Of a stretch of 64,000 nucleotides of DNA, positions 40,917-49,354 are shown piece by piece. The position numbers were made by a program, and so were the translations under genes. This DNA is from Raineyella sp044508675 (lineage in GTDB: Bacteria; Actinomycetota; Actinomycetes; Propionibacteriales; Propionibacteriaceae), in NCBI GenBank assembly GCA_044508675.1, contig JBIQHF010000003.1, positions 189,669 through 253,668 of the forward strand, written 5' to 3'. Numbering within the stretch: position 1 is the stretch's first letter; each line of letters begins with the position of its first letter. The notes under the pieces were generated by a model. That model saw nothing but the letters and a program-made list of their open reading frames with translations. It made no database searches and was not told the origin of the DNA.

Positions 40917-42152
40917 TCAGTCCGCGCCGCGGGCCTCGGCCAGCGCGACCGCCTCACCGCGGGGTCGGCGCAGCAGCTCGACGAGCAGCCCCACGTACAG
41001 CAGCAGTCCGACCAGCGGGGTGACGTTGGCGACCAGGTCCTGCCACCAGGTGTACCGGGCGGCGGCCTCGAACGTGTAGGGCAGCACGGTCAGCGGCAGC
41101 TGGATGCTGATCCATGCCCCCCAGGCCAGGCCGACCCGGCGGACCCAGGTGGGCAGCCCCCGGTCGGTGGTCACCGCGACGAGCAGCGGCAGCACCCACA
41201 CGAAGTGGTGCGTCCAGGCCAGCGGCGAGGCGAGATTGGTGGCCAAGCCGACCAGCGACACCGCGAAGACCTGGTGGCCGGTCAGCCACCAGTAGCGGGC
41301 GACCAGCAGGGCGAGGACGCAGACCAGGGCCCCGAGCACGAGCCCGGCGGTGGTGGCCGGGGTGTTGATGCCGAAGAAGCGGGTCGTCATCCCGCTGAGG
41401 GACTGGTTGCCGACGTACTGTGCACCCGATGTGCCCGCCGGGATGTCACCGGTCCAGAATCTTCGGCTCTCCTCGGAAAACACCACGAACGCCAGCGCGG
41501 TCGCCGCGACGAAGGTCGCGGCGCTGGTCCAGGCCAGCCGCGAGCGCCGGGCGAACAGGGCGAACACCCCGAACAGCGCCGGGGTCAGCTTGATCGCCGC
41601 CGCGACACCGATGCCGACACCGCGCGGCCAGCGCCGCGCCCGGTCCGGCAGCAGGTCCAGCACCACCAGCGCCATCAGCAACGTGTTGACCTGGCCGTAC
41701 CCCAGCGTCGTACGCAACGGCTCGACCGCCACCAGTGCAGCGGCACCGACTAGGCCGAGGACCCAGCCGCGCGGCACCCCGCAGCGACGCAGCACCGACT
41801 GCTGGCCCCAGACGATCAGGGCCACCCAGACCAGCTGGACCACGACGATCGGGCCGAACGCCAGGGGCACCATCAGCAGCGCGGCGAACGGCGGGTAGAT
41901 GTAGTACAGGCCCCAGCCGGGACTGCGTACTGCGTAGATGTCCCCGCCGTCCAGGAGCGTCCGGACTCCCAGCCGGTAGATGTCCAGGTCGATCATGGCC
42001 GGGCGCCAGGGCCACAGGGATCCGCCGGTGATGACGAACGGGACCACCAGGATCGCGACCACCAAGGGGAGGCCGAACTCGACCAGGAAGCGGCCGACGC
42101 CGCGTCCGCCGGTCACCCGCTGCTCGGGGGTCGCGGACACCGCGGTGCTCAC
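40917..42152 (-). CDS. GT87-like membrane mannosyltransferase (DUF2029)
   Basis: Polytopic membrane glycosyltransferase of 411 residues with about ten hydrophobic segments. It resembles the GT-C alpha-1,2-mannosyltransferases of actinobacteria that use polyprenyl-phosphate mannose (family knowledge). Visible features are MIDLDIYRLGVRTLLDGGDIY, with the conserved Asp in the first external loop, YIYPPFAALLMVPL, TLGYGQVNTLLMALV, AAIKLTPALFG, and LASPLAWTHHFVWVLPL. The D-x-D..Y loop, Y-P-P and the loop GQVN are typical of this group. ATG 42152 overlaps the stop of the hydroxyacid dehydrogenase gene by 4 nt. The acceptor (lipoglycan or protein) is unknown. Confidence 0.88.
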   Translation of the reverse strand: MSTAVSATPEQRVTGGRGVGRFLVEFGLPLVVAILVVPFVITGGSLWPWRPAMIDLDIYRLGVRTLLDGGDIYAVRSPGWGLYYIYPPFAALLMVPLAFGPIVVVQLVWVALIVWGQQSVLRRCGVPRGWVLGLVGAAALVAVEPLRTTLGYGQVNTLLMALVVLDLLPDRARRWPRGVGIGVAAAIKLTPALFGVFALFARRSRLAWTSAATFVAATALAFVVFSEESRRFWTGDIPAGTSGAQYVGNQSLSGMTTRFFGINTPATTAGLVLGALVCVLALLVARYWWLTGHQVFAVSLVGLATNLASPLAWTHHFVWVLPLLVAVTTDRGLPTWVRRVGLAWGAWISIQLPLTVLPYTFEAAARYTWWQDLVANVTPLVGLLLYVGLLVELLRRPRGEAVALAEARGAD

Positions 42153-43114
42153 AGGACGTTCCGCAGCGGTTCACCTGCCGCCCAGCGGCGCAGCTGGGAG
42201 CCGATCAGGGCGTCGGCCCGCGGTCCGAACGCGTCGGACCATCCACCGACGTGGGGGGTGATCGTCACCCCCGGGGTGGTCCACAGCGGGTGGTCCACCG
42301 GCAGCGGTTCGGGGTCGGTCACGTCGATCGCCGCCCGCAACCGGCCGCTGGCGCACTCGGCCAGCAGGGCGTCGGTGTCAATGATCGGGCCGCGGGCCAC
42401 GTTCACCACCAGTGCGCCGTCGGGCAACAGGGCGAGCGCCTCTGCGTCGAGCATGTGCCTGGTCTGCTCGGTGAGCGGACAAATGACGAACAGTACGTCG
42501 ATGTTCGGCAGCAGCTGCGGCAGGTGCTCGAACGGGTGCACGTACGGCTCGCCGGCAGCCAGGTCACCGGCGCGCTCCCGGCGCGCCACCAGGGTGATCC
42601 CGGCGGTCTCGAAGCCCTCGAGCCGACGTCGGATGGCGTGGCCGATCCGTCCGTAGCCCAGGATCATGGCGCGTCGGTCGGCCAACGACCGGGTCAGCCA
42701 GCGGCTCCACCGCCGGTCCGGCTGGGCTCCGTTGCGGGCGTGCACGTCGAGGTCGCGCAGGTTGGCCAGCGCCAGGGCGAGCGCAAGCTCTGCGGTGGAG
42801 GTGTCATGGATCCCGGCGCCGGTGCACAGGGTGACCCCCTCGGGAACCAGCGGGACCAGGTCCTCGTACCCGGCCAGCTGGGACTGGACGACCCTGAGCT
42901 TCGGCATCTCCGCGGCCCGTTGCAGGGCGCGGCTGCCGTTCGGGTAGGGCAGCACCAGGAACTCGACCTCGGCCAGCGTGCGAGGCCACCGGACCTCGGC
43001 ACCCTGGCAGTCGTCCTGAGTGAAGAAGTCGACGTCGATGCCCTCGGGCAGCGGACCGATGGATGCCTCGGCGTCGGCACGGTCGGCGTAGGGCAGCCAG
43101 GCCAGGCGCGCCAT
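42149..43114 (-). CDS. D-isomer-specific 2-hydroxyacid dehydrogenase family protein
   Basis: NAD(P)-dependent dehydrogenase of 321 residues. Its start ATG 43114 shares one base with the hisF stop (TGATG), excluding a longer frame. The nucleotide-binding motif AMILGYGRIGHAIRRRL is near 146-162. The catalytic triad is visible: Arg in NVARGPIIDTDALL, acidic position in AIDVTDPEPLP, His in TPHVGGWSD. Substrate specificity cannot be inferred. It is the middle gene of hisF-dehydrogenase-GT87 with overlaps of 1 and 4 nt, so the three are co-translated although their functions look unrelated. Confidence 0.9.
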   Translation of the reverse strand: MARLAWLPYADRADAEASIGPLPEGIDVDFFTQDDCQGAEVRWPRTLAEVEFLVLPYPNGSRALQRAAEMPKLRVVQSQLAGYEDLVPLVPEGVTLCTGAGIHDTSTAELALALALANLRDLDVHARNGAQPDRRWSRWLTRSLADRRAMILGYGRIGHAIRRRLEGFETAGITLVARRERAGDLAAGEPYVHPFEHLPQLLPNIDVLFVICPLTEQTRHMLDAEALALLPDGALVVNVARGPIIDTDALLAECASGRLRAAIDVTDPEPLPVDHPLWTTPGVTITPHVGGWSDAFGPRADALIGSQLRRWAAGEPLRNVL

Positions 43115-43881
43115 CAGGCGCTCCGAACCACGTGGCCGGCGGCGGCGAGCGCCTCCTTGACCTCGCCCACGCCGAGCGTGCCGAAGTGGAAGACGCTGGC
43201 GGCAAGGACTGCATCGGCGCCCGCGTCGGCGGCCTCCACGAAGTGCTGGACCGTCCCGGCCCCGCCGGAGGCGATCAGTGGCACGTCGACCACCTTGCGG
43301 ACGGCGGAGAGCATCTCGAGGTCGAATCCATCGGTGGTGCCGTCCGCATCCATCGAGTTCAGCAGGATCTCCCCGGCCCCCAGCTCCACCCCGCGGCGGG
43401 CCCACTCGAGGGCATCGATGCCGGCCGAGGTGGTGCCCCCATGGGTGGTGACCCCGTAGCCGGACGGCATGCCCGGCTCGCGTCGGGCGTCCACCGACAG
43501 CACCAGGACCTGGTTCCCGAACCGCTGGGTGATGTCGCGGATCAGTTCTGGGCGCCGGATCGCCGCAGTGTTGACCGACACCTTGTCGGCCCCGGTGCGC
43601 AGGAGGACATCGACGTCCTCGACCGAGGAGACACCACCGCCGACGGTGAGCGGGATGAAGACCGACTCGGCGGTCCTGCGGACCACGTCATGGGTGGTCT
43701 CGCGCCCCTGCACCGAGGCGGAGATGTCGAGGAAGGTGACCTCATCCGCCCCCTCGCGTCCGTACAGCGCGGCCAGTTCGACCGGGTCGCCCGCGTCGCG
43801 AAGGTTCTTGAAGTTGACCCCCTTGACGACGCGCCCGTCGTGGACGTCCAGACACGCGATGACGCGAATGGCAACACTCAT
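43114..43881 (-). CDS. hisF: Imidazole glycerol phosphate synthase subunit HisF
   Basis: Cyclase subunit (TIM barrel) that with HisH forms IGP and AICAR in histidine synthesis. The protein has 255 residues. Catalytic Asp residues are in IACLDVHDGRVVKG (Asp11-equivalent) and LSVDARR (Asp130-equivalent). Phosphate-binding loops are LTVGGGVSS, ILLNSMDADGTTDG and LIASGGAGT. Position 81 region (VGGG) and KVSVNTAA are typical. No other his gene is in the window, so hisF is detached from the main his operon. ATG 43881 has TAGGCT 7 nt upstream (43889-43894): leaderless type. Confidence 0.96.
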   Translation of the reverse strand: MSVAIRVIACLDVHDGRVVKGVNFKNLRDAGDPVELAALYGREGADEVTFLDISASVQGRETTHDVVRRTAESVFIPLTVGGGVSSVEDVDVLLRTGADKVSVNTAAIRRPELIRDITQRFGNQVLVLSVDARREPGMPSGYGVTTHGGTTSAGIDALEWARRGVELGAGEILLNSMDADGTTDGFDLEMLSAVRKVVDVPLIASGGAGTVQHFVEAADAGADAVLAASVFHFGTLGVGEVKEALAAAGHVVRSA

Positions 43882-43894
43882 GGGGTGCAGCCTA
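43882..43894 (-). promoter_or_regulatory. Leaderless-type promoter of hisF (-10 at 43889-43894)
   Basis: TAGGCT followed by 7 nt and the ATG; it lies just inside the intergenic gap after helY. Confidence 0.55.
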
Positions 43895-46792
43895 GTCGCC
43901 CGGCAGATCGCCAGGCTCCGCGACCGCGGCGTCGTCGTCCTCCTCGGGAAGCGTGACGATGGCCTCGACCACTCCCCGCTGCATCCGGTGGCGGACCTCG
44001 TGGCAGGTGTCGCGCAGGTGTCCCGGCCCGGCCGCCGTCGCGACCTGGTCGGCCAGGTCGATCACCAGTCGGGTCCACCGGACGAAGTCGCCGGCGCTCA
44101 TGTCGTTCTCGGCCAGGATGCCGGCCAGGGGCTCCCCCGCGCACCACGCGTGGGCGGCCTGCGCGAAGCCGGTGGGCAAGTCGATCTGTGCCTCCAGCCG
44201 GGCGTCCCGCTCGACCAGGGCGATCCGTCGGGCGACCTGGCGGATCTGGTCGTACGCGGCGCCGGCGACCAGGTCCGGCATCCGCTGCGGCCGGTGCTCG
44301 TCCCCCTTGCGGGGCTCGTACGTGAAGACCGACAGCACCGCGGCCAGCTGCGGCGCCGACAGCCCGTCCAGCGCCCCCTCCCGGATGCTCTCGGCCACGA
44401 CCAGGTCGTCCTCGGAGTAGATCTGTGCCAGCACCCGGCCCTCCCGGGTGACCTCCAGGTCGTCCTCGTCCCGTCCGGCACGCAGGTAGCCCAGCGATCC
44501 CAGCACCGTGCAGATCTTGTCGAAGCGCTCGGCGATCGAACGGGTCCGGCGGGCGACCTGGTGCTCGAGGCCGCGGGCGTCGCGCTCGGCGCGCAGCGCC
44601 TTCTCCGCCCATCGGGCATGCACCTCGCGATCAGGGCAGGTGTGGCAGGGGTGCCCGGCGAGTCGGTCGCGCAGGTCCGCGATCTGCTCGCGCTGGGCGG
44701 GGCCGAGCGAGCCCTGGGGCCGTACGTGTGCCGGGGTCGTGTCCAGCTGGTCCAGCCGCTGCCGGAAGGCCGCGGCTAGGCTGTGCCGGTGCGAGGGATC
44801 GCGGGACTGGAAGTGCTTGGGGACCTTGACCCTGCCGATCGCCTCCGGCGGGGTCGGGAAGTCGTTCAGCGACAGCCGCCGCACCTGGCGGTCCATCGTC
44901 ATCACGGTGGGACGGGGACCCTCCTGGGTACTGGCCCGCCCGTTGTCGAGGACCACCACCCAGCCCTGGGAACGTCCGCTGGGCACCCGGACGATGTCGC
45001 CGGGCCGCAGGGCGATGAGCAGGCGCTCGGTCTCCTCGCGTCGGGCGGCCCGGTCCTGCTTCACCGCGCTGGTCTCGATCCGGTGGATCTCTGCCCGCAT
45101 CCGCGCGTACTCCATGAAGTCACCACGGTCACAGGCGGCCTGGGCGGCGAGGTCGTCGTAGTCGCCGGAGGCCCGGGCCAGCTTGCGCGCCAGCCCGACC
45201 ACGGACCGGTCGGTCTGGAACTGGGCGTACGACAACTCCAGCACCGTGCGCACCTGGCTGCGGGGCATCCGGTTCAGCATGTTGACGGCCATGTTGTAGG
45301 TGGGCCGGAAGGCGGAGCGCAGCGGGTAGGTGCGCTTGCTCGCCAGGCCGGCCAGGGCCCGCGGATCCATCCCCGGCTGCCAGACCACCACACCATGGCC
45401 CTCGACGTCGATGCCGCGACGGCCCGCCCGGCCGGTCAGCTGGGTGTACTCCCCCGGGGTGATGTCGACGTGCGCCTCGCCGTTGAACTTGGTCAGCTTC
45501 TCGATCACCACCGAACGGGCCGGCATGTTGATGCCGAGGGCCAGCGTCTCGGTGGCGAACACCACCTTGATCAGGCCGGCCTCGAAGCACTCCTCCACGC
45601 ACTCCTTCAGCGCCGGCAGCACGCCGGCATGGTGCGCCGCCACACCGCGCAGCAGCCCGTCGACGAACAGGTCGTAGCCGAGCGCCCGCAGGTCGTCCTC
45701 GGAGAAACCGGCGGTGTGGCGCCGGACGATGTCGAGGATGGCGGCCTCCTCGTCCGGCCCGTTCAGGTGGATCCGGGCGGCCTGGAGCTGGCGCACCGCA
45801 GCATCACAGCCTTGGCGGGAGAAGATGAACACGATCGCGGGCAGCAGGTCGGCGTGCTGCAGGATCCGGACGACCTCGGCCCGGTGCGCGGGACGGTAGC
45901 CGGACCGCTCCTGGTGCTGCCGCGCCGCCCCGCCGCCGTACCGGTCGCTGCCCCCTCGACCGGAGCGCCTACCCTTGCCGGACCTGCCGCGCGGACGGCG
46001 CGCGTCGTCCCGGACCGTACGGGACTCGTCCTTGGCGATCGTGACCAGTGCGGGGTTGACGTCGTACGATGCGGCCCGGTCCTCGATATCGGCGGTCGGG
46101 GCGACATCGGCGAACAGGTCCATCAGCCGGTTGCCGACCAGGACGTGCTGGTACAGCGGCACCGGTCGGCGCTCGGAGACCACGACCTCCATCTCGCCGC
46201 GCACCTCGGCCAGCCAGTCGCCGAACTCCTCAGCGTTCGAGACGGTCGCGGACAGGCAGATCAACTGGACCGAGTCGGGCAGTCCGATGATGATCTCCTC
46301 CCACACCGGCCCCCGGAACCGGTCGGCCAGGTAGTGCACCTCGTCCATCACCACGTAGCCGAGCCCCTTCAGGGTCGAGGAGCCGGCGTACATCATGTTG
46401 CGCAGCACCTCGGTGGTCATCACCACCACCGGGGCCTCGGAGTTGATCGACGAGTCGCCGGTCAGCAGGCCGACCCGGGAGGCACCGTGGCGCTCCACCA
46501 GGTCGTTGTACTTCTGGTTGGACAGCGCCTTGATCGGGGTGGTGTAGAAGGCCTTGCGGCCCTGCGCCAGTGCCAGGTGGACGGCGAACTCGCCGACGAT
46601 CGTCTTGCCCGCCCCGGTGGGGGCGGCCACGAGCACCCCGGAGCCCCCTTCCACCGCCTGGCAGGCCTCGACCTGGTAGTCGTCGAAGTCGAAGGAATAG
46701 CCCACGGAGAAGTCGCGCAGCTCCGGGAATGCCTGGCCCCGGCGGAACCTGGCATACCGTTCGGCCGGGGTGAGGGCCTCAGCGTCGTCCAT
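43892..46792 (-). CDS. helY: Ski2/Mtr4-like DEAD-box RNA helicase HelY
   Basis: Superfamily 2 helicase of 966 residues, the actinobacterial HelY that resembles eukaryotic RNA-exosome helicases Ski2/Mtr4 (family knowledge). Helicase motifs are Q-like DFDDYQVEACQAV, Walker A APTGAGKT near 58, DEVH in VMDEVHYLADRFRG near 150, SATVSNAEEFGDWL, the second RecA domain with a basic Arg/Gly-rich insertion (RRPRGRSGKGRRSGRGG) near 265-285, ATETLALGINMPAR, and motif VI QLTGRAGRRGIDVEG. A long C-terminal region (about 560-966) carries the ratchet/DSHCT-type domain. ATG 46792 has TATGTT 6 nt upstream. Confidence 0.94.
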   Translation of the reverse strand: MDDAEALTPAERYARFRRGQAFPELRDFSVGYSFDFDDYQVEACQAVEGGSGVLVAAPTGAGKTIVGEFAVHLALAQGRKAFYTTPIKALSNQKYNDLVERHGASRVGLLTGDSSINSEAPVVVMTTEVLRNMMYAGSSTLKGLGYVVMDEVHYLADRFRGPVWEEIIIGLPDSVQLICLSATVSNAEEFGDWLAEVRGEMEVVVSERRPVPLYQHVLVGNRLMDLFADVAPTADIEDRAASYDVNPALVTIAKDESRTVRDDARRPRGRSGKGRRSGRGGSDRYGGGAARQHQERSGYRPAHRAEVVRILQHADLLPAIVFIFSRQGCDAAVRQLQAARIHLNGPDEEAAILDIVRRHTAGFSEDDLRALGYDLFVDGLLRGVAAHHAGVLPALKECVEECFEAGLIKVVFATETLALGINMPARSVVIEKLTKFNGEAHVDITPGEYTQLTGRAGRRGIDVEGHGVVVWQPGMDPRALAGLASKRTYPLRSAFRPTYNMAVNMLNRMPRSQVRTVLELSYAQFQTDRSVVGLARKLARASGDYDDLAAQAACDRGDFMEYARMRAEIHRIETSAVKQDRAARREETERLLIALRPGDIVRVPSGRSQGWVVVLDNGRASTQEGPRPTVMTMDRQVRRLSLNDFPTPPEAIGRVKVPKHFQSRDPSHRHSLAAAFRQRLDQLDTTPAHVRPQGSLGPAQREQIADLRDRLAGHPCHTCPDREVHARWAEKALRAERDARGLEHQVARRTRSIAERFDKICTVLGSLGYLRAGRDEDDLEVTREGRVLAQIYSEDDLVVAESIREGALDGLSAPQLAAVLSVFTYEPRKGDEHRPQRMPDLVAGAAYDQIRQVARRIALVERDARLEAQIDLPTGFAQAAHAWCAGEPLAGILAENDMSAGDFVRWTRLVIDLADQVATAAGPGHLRDTCHEVRHRMQRGVVEAIVTLPEEDDDAAVAEPGDLPGD

Positions 46793-46804
46793 GGTCCGAA
46801 CATA
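46793..46804 (-). promoter_or_regulatory. Leaderless-type promoter of helY (-10 at 46799-46804)
   Basis: TATGTT followed by 6 nt (CGGACC) and the ATG; no ribosome-binding site. Confidence 0.6.
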
Positions 46805-46832
46805 GCGCGGGCCCTGTCCGCCGGTGTGGGAC

Positions 46833-47813
46833 TCAGCGGCCTCGGCGGCCGGTAAGGACCCGTGGCGACGGGGTGAAGATCGTCAGTGCCCCGCGGTCGG
46901 CGCAGATGCTCAACGGCACCGGCCCGAGTTCCTCGCCGTCCGCCATGCCGTACAGACCGTCGCCGTCCACCACGACCTCGCGAGCACGCAATTGCTCGAC
47001 CGCGGGGTCGCGGACGAACGTCCCGCTGAACAGGGACGGCAGCAGGCGGATGAACGTGGCCCGACTGACCGGGTGCACGATCGTCACGTCGAGCAGCCCG
47101 TCACCGACGTCCGCTGAGGGGCACAGTGCCATGCCGCCGCCCAGGTAGCCGGCGTTGCCGACCGCCACCAGGATCGCCGGCAGCTCGCGTTCCTCGCCGT
47201 CGATCACCAAGCGGTACGGCAGCGGCTCGAAGCGGGCCAGCTCGACCATGGCCGACCAGGCGTAGCGCAGCCTGCCCCGGGGGAAGGTGGTGGTGTTGGC
47301 GCGCAGGTTGACGTGCGCGTCGAACCCGCTGGAGACGATGGACAGCACGTGTTCATGGTCGTCGTTGCCGGAGCCGCCGACGAGATCCCCGGTGACCCGG
47401 GCCAGGTCGATCAGCCGGGTCCGGCCACGCACCACCACCCGCGCCGCGGCGACCGGGTTCGCCGGAGGCAGTCCCAGGCCGCGGCAGGAATCGTTCCCGG
47501 TGCCCGCCGGGATCAGCCCGAGCGGCACCGGGGTACCGGCGCACGCATTGGCCCCGAGGTGCATCATCCCGTCCCCGCCCATCACCAGCAGGGCATCGGA
47601 GCGTCGATCCCCCTCGGCCGGGCGCGCTTCGGCCACCGCACGCCTGCAGTGAGCGGTGGCCTCGGCGAAGCTCCCGGCCAGGTGGACCTGCAGGTCCGCA
47701 TCCGGCAGGGAGGTGACCAGCTCGGTGACGACCTTGGGCAGGAGCTTACGCGCCCTGCCCCGCCCTGCACTGGGGTTCACCACCAGCGACAGGACGGGCC
47801 GCTGGTCACTCAC
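46833..47813 (-). CDS. Diacylglycerol kinase-family lipid kinase (YegS/DgkB type)
   Basis: Soluble lipid kinase-like protein of 326 residues. The N-terminal catalytic domain has LVVNPSAGRGRA, the ATP motif LLVMGGDGMMH near 77-87 and LIPAGTGNDSCRGLGLP near 101-117. The C-terminal beta-sandwich has ILVAVGNAGYLGGGMALCPSADVGDGLLDV. The GGDG motif defines the DAGK/NAD-kinase superfamily; the real substrate (diacylglycerol, sphingoid or other lipid) is uncertain. Its start overlaps the tatC stop by 8 nt. A kinase of this family between tatC and helY is common in actinobacteria. Confidence 0.92.
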   Translation of the reverse strand: MSDQRPVLSLVVNPSAGRGRARKLLPKVVTELVTSLPDADLQVHLAGSFAEATAHCRRAVAEARPAEGDRRSDALLVMGGDGMMHLGANACAGTPVPLGLIPAGTGNDSCRGLGLPPANPVAAARVVVRGRTRLIDLARVTGDLVGGSGNDDHEHVLSIVSSGFDAHVNLRANTTTFPRGRLRYAWSAMVELARFEPLPYRLVIDGEERELPAILVAVGNAGYLGGGMALCPSADVGDGLLDVTIVHPVSRATFIRLLPSLFSGTFVRDPAVEQLRAREVVVDGDGLYGMADGEELGPVPLSICADRGALTIFTPSPRVLTGRRGR

Positions 47814-48732
47814 CGGTGATCCGGCCGGCGAGGTAGTCGGCTTCCTCCGCCGCCAGCCGTCGGGCCTTGCGCCGGTCGTTGATCCGGCACAGCACCTCGG
47901 CCACCACGTACAGCACGGTCATCGGCAAGGCGAGGGCCAGCATGGAGATCGGGTCGGTCGAAGGGGTGGCGACCGCCGCGAAGACGAACATGCCCACCAC
48001 CGCGTACGAACGTGCCCCACCCAGCTGCTTGCCGGTGACGACGCCGGCGAGGTTCAGCGCGACGAGCACGACCGGCAACAGGAAGGCGACCCCGAAGACC
48101 AGCATGAGCTGGATCATGAAGTTCAGAAACGGCACCATCTCGACCATGTTCGCGACCGGGGAGTCCTGCGGGGTGAACCCCATCAGGACCACGAGCCCCT
48201 TGGGCAGCACCCAGTAGCCGAGGGCGACTCCGGTGAGGAACAGCGGCACGCCCGCCCCGATGAAGACCAGCGACCACTTCTTCTCGTTGGCCAGCAGGCC
48301 CGGCGCGATGAACGCCCAGACCTGGTAGAGCCAGAGGGGACTGGTGACCACCGCGCCCGCGATGGCGACGATCTTGATCGCCAGGGTCAGCGGCGCGGCG
48401 ACGCCGGCGTTGACCACCATCACTTCCTGCCCGGGCCGGGACTCGTTGAAGACCTCCACGGCACGCAGGTACGGGTTGAGCAGGATCTCGTACAACGGTT
48501 GGTAGACGAATGCCATCGCCGCCATGCCGATGGCCACGATCAGGACGATGAGGATCACCCGATAACGCAGCTCGCGGAAATGGTCCGACAGCGTCATCCG
48601 CCCGTCCTGCGAGATCGCTGGAGGGCGGAGCCAGGCAAGTCGTCGCTTCTTCGCAGGCTCTCCGGCGGCCTCGGCCGACTGTTCCGCGGGACTGGGCGGG
48701 ACCGCCTTGTTGGCGTCCAGTGCCTCGGTCAC
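47806..48732 (-). CDS. tatC: Sec-independent (Tat) translocase subunit TatC
   Basis: Polytopic membrane receptor of the twin-arginine translocase, recognising RR signal peptides. The protein has 308 residues with six predicted helices. The conserved first cytosolic segment is MTLSDHFRELRYR (the L-x-H-x-x-E-L-R-x-R motif). Other landmarks are YEILLNPYL, the periplasmic loop region, FIAPGLLANEKK, and the fourth-loop FTPQDSPVANMVEM. A charged N-terminal tail of about 45 residues precedes the first motif, as in many actinobacteria. It lies 5 bp after tatA. No tatB is in the window. Confidence 0.96.
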   Translation of the reverse strand: MTEALDANKAVPPSPAEQSAEAAGEPAKKRRLAWLRPPAISQDGRMTLSDHFRELRYRVILIVLIVAIGMAAMAFVYQPLYEILLNPYLRAVEVFNESRPGQEVMVVNAGVAAPLTLAIKIVAIAGAVVTSPLWLYQVWAFIAPGLLANEKKWSLVFIGAGVPLFLTGVALGYWVLPKGLVVLMGFTPQDSPVANMVEMVPFLNFMIQLMLVFGVAFLLPVVLVALNLAGVVTGKQLGGARSYAVVGMFVFAAVATPSTDPISMLALALPMTVLYVVAEVLCRINDRRKARRLAAEEADYLAGRITGE

Positions 48733-48737
48733 GGGGC

Positions 48738-49031
48738 TCAGAGTCCCCTCTTGTGCTCCGGATCGATGATCTCGGCGTCGTGGATCTCATCGTCCTGGAG
48801 CGCCTCGCCGGCGGTCGGCTGCGGCTTGCCGTCCACGGCCTTCGGCGTGGCAGCGCCGTCGGACTTCTCCGGGCTGCCCTTGATGTCCTTGGTCTCTTCC
48901 TTGAACTCGCGGATCGCGCGGCCGGTGCTCTTGCCCAGGCCTGCCAATCGGGTACCCCCGAACAGCAGCAGCACGATGGCGAGGATGATCAGGAGTTCGG
49001 TGGGCCCCAAGCCCAGAACGAGGGGAGTCAT
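48738..49031 (-). CDS. tatA: Sec-independent (Tat) translocase subunit TatA
   Basis: Single-span pore/adapter subunit of the Tat system. The protein has 97 residues from ATG 49031 (GAGGAC upstream); a frame seven codons longer is possible but has no better site. The N-terminal membrane helix LGPTELLIILAIVLLLFGGTRL is followed by the amphipathic helix GLGKSTGRAIREFKEETKD with the conserved F-G hinge, then an acidic disordered tail. Directly upstream of tatC, forming tatAC. Confidence 0.95.
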   Translation of the reverse strand: MTPLVLGLGPTELLIILAIVLLLFGGTRLAGLGKSTGRAIREFKEETKDIKGSPEKSDGAATPKAVDGKPQPTAGEALQDDEIHDAEIIDPEHKRGL

Positions 49032-49048
49032 GTCGTCCTCTGTAGCAG

Positions 49049-49354
49049 TCAATGGCGGGCGTTGGCGAATCTGAACGGAAAACCCCCGACGTACTCGGGG
49101 TCGAAGGACAGGTCCGCTCCCTCAGATTCTACGCCGTCTCGGTCCTCCCCAGTCAGTTCCGGGGAGCCAGTGGAACGGTGCGCATCCAAGGGCTTGATCT
49201 GGTCGAGGAGTCCGAGGATCTCCTCGACCTGGCTCCCGACCATGTCCAACTCGGACATCACGTCCTCGGCCTTGTGCCACAGCCACACGGCATAGGCGAC
49301 CAGCCCGAGCAGGCCCACCAGGGCGATGCCCAGGAAGCCCAGGACCCAGATCAT
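49049..49354 (-). CDS. Small single-span membrane protein (101 aa), unknown function
   Basis: A 101-residue protein from ATG 49354, which overlaps the pafC stop by 4 nt (ATGA). One N-terminal hydrophobic helix (MIWVLGFLGIALVGLLGLVAYAVWLW) is followed by a heptad-like segment (AEDVMSELDMVGSQVEEILGLLDQI) that could form a coiled coil and an acidic C-terminal tail. It sits between pafC and tatA, a place where many actinobacteria encode a small membrane protein (from memory). A Tat-related role is a guess from position only. Confidence 0.7.
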   Translation of the reverse strand: MIWVLGFLGIALVGLLGLVAYAVWLWHKAEDVMSELDMVGSQVEEILGLLDQIKPLDAHRSTGSPELTGEDRDGVESEGADLSFDPEYVGGFPFRFANARH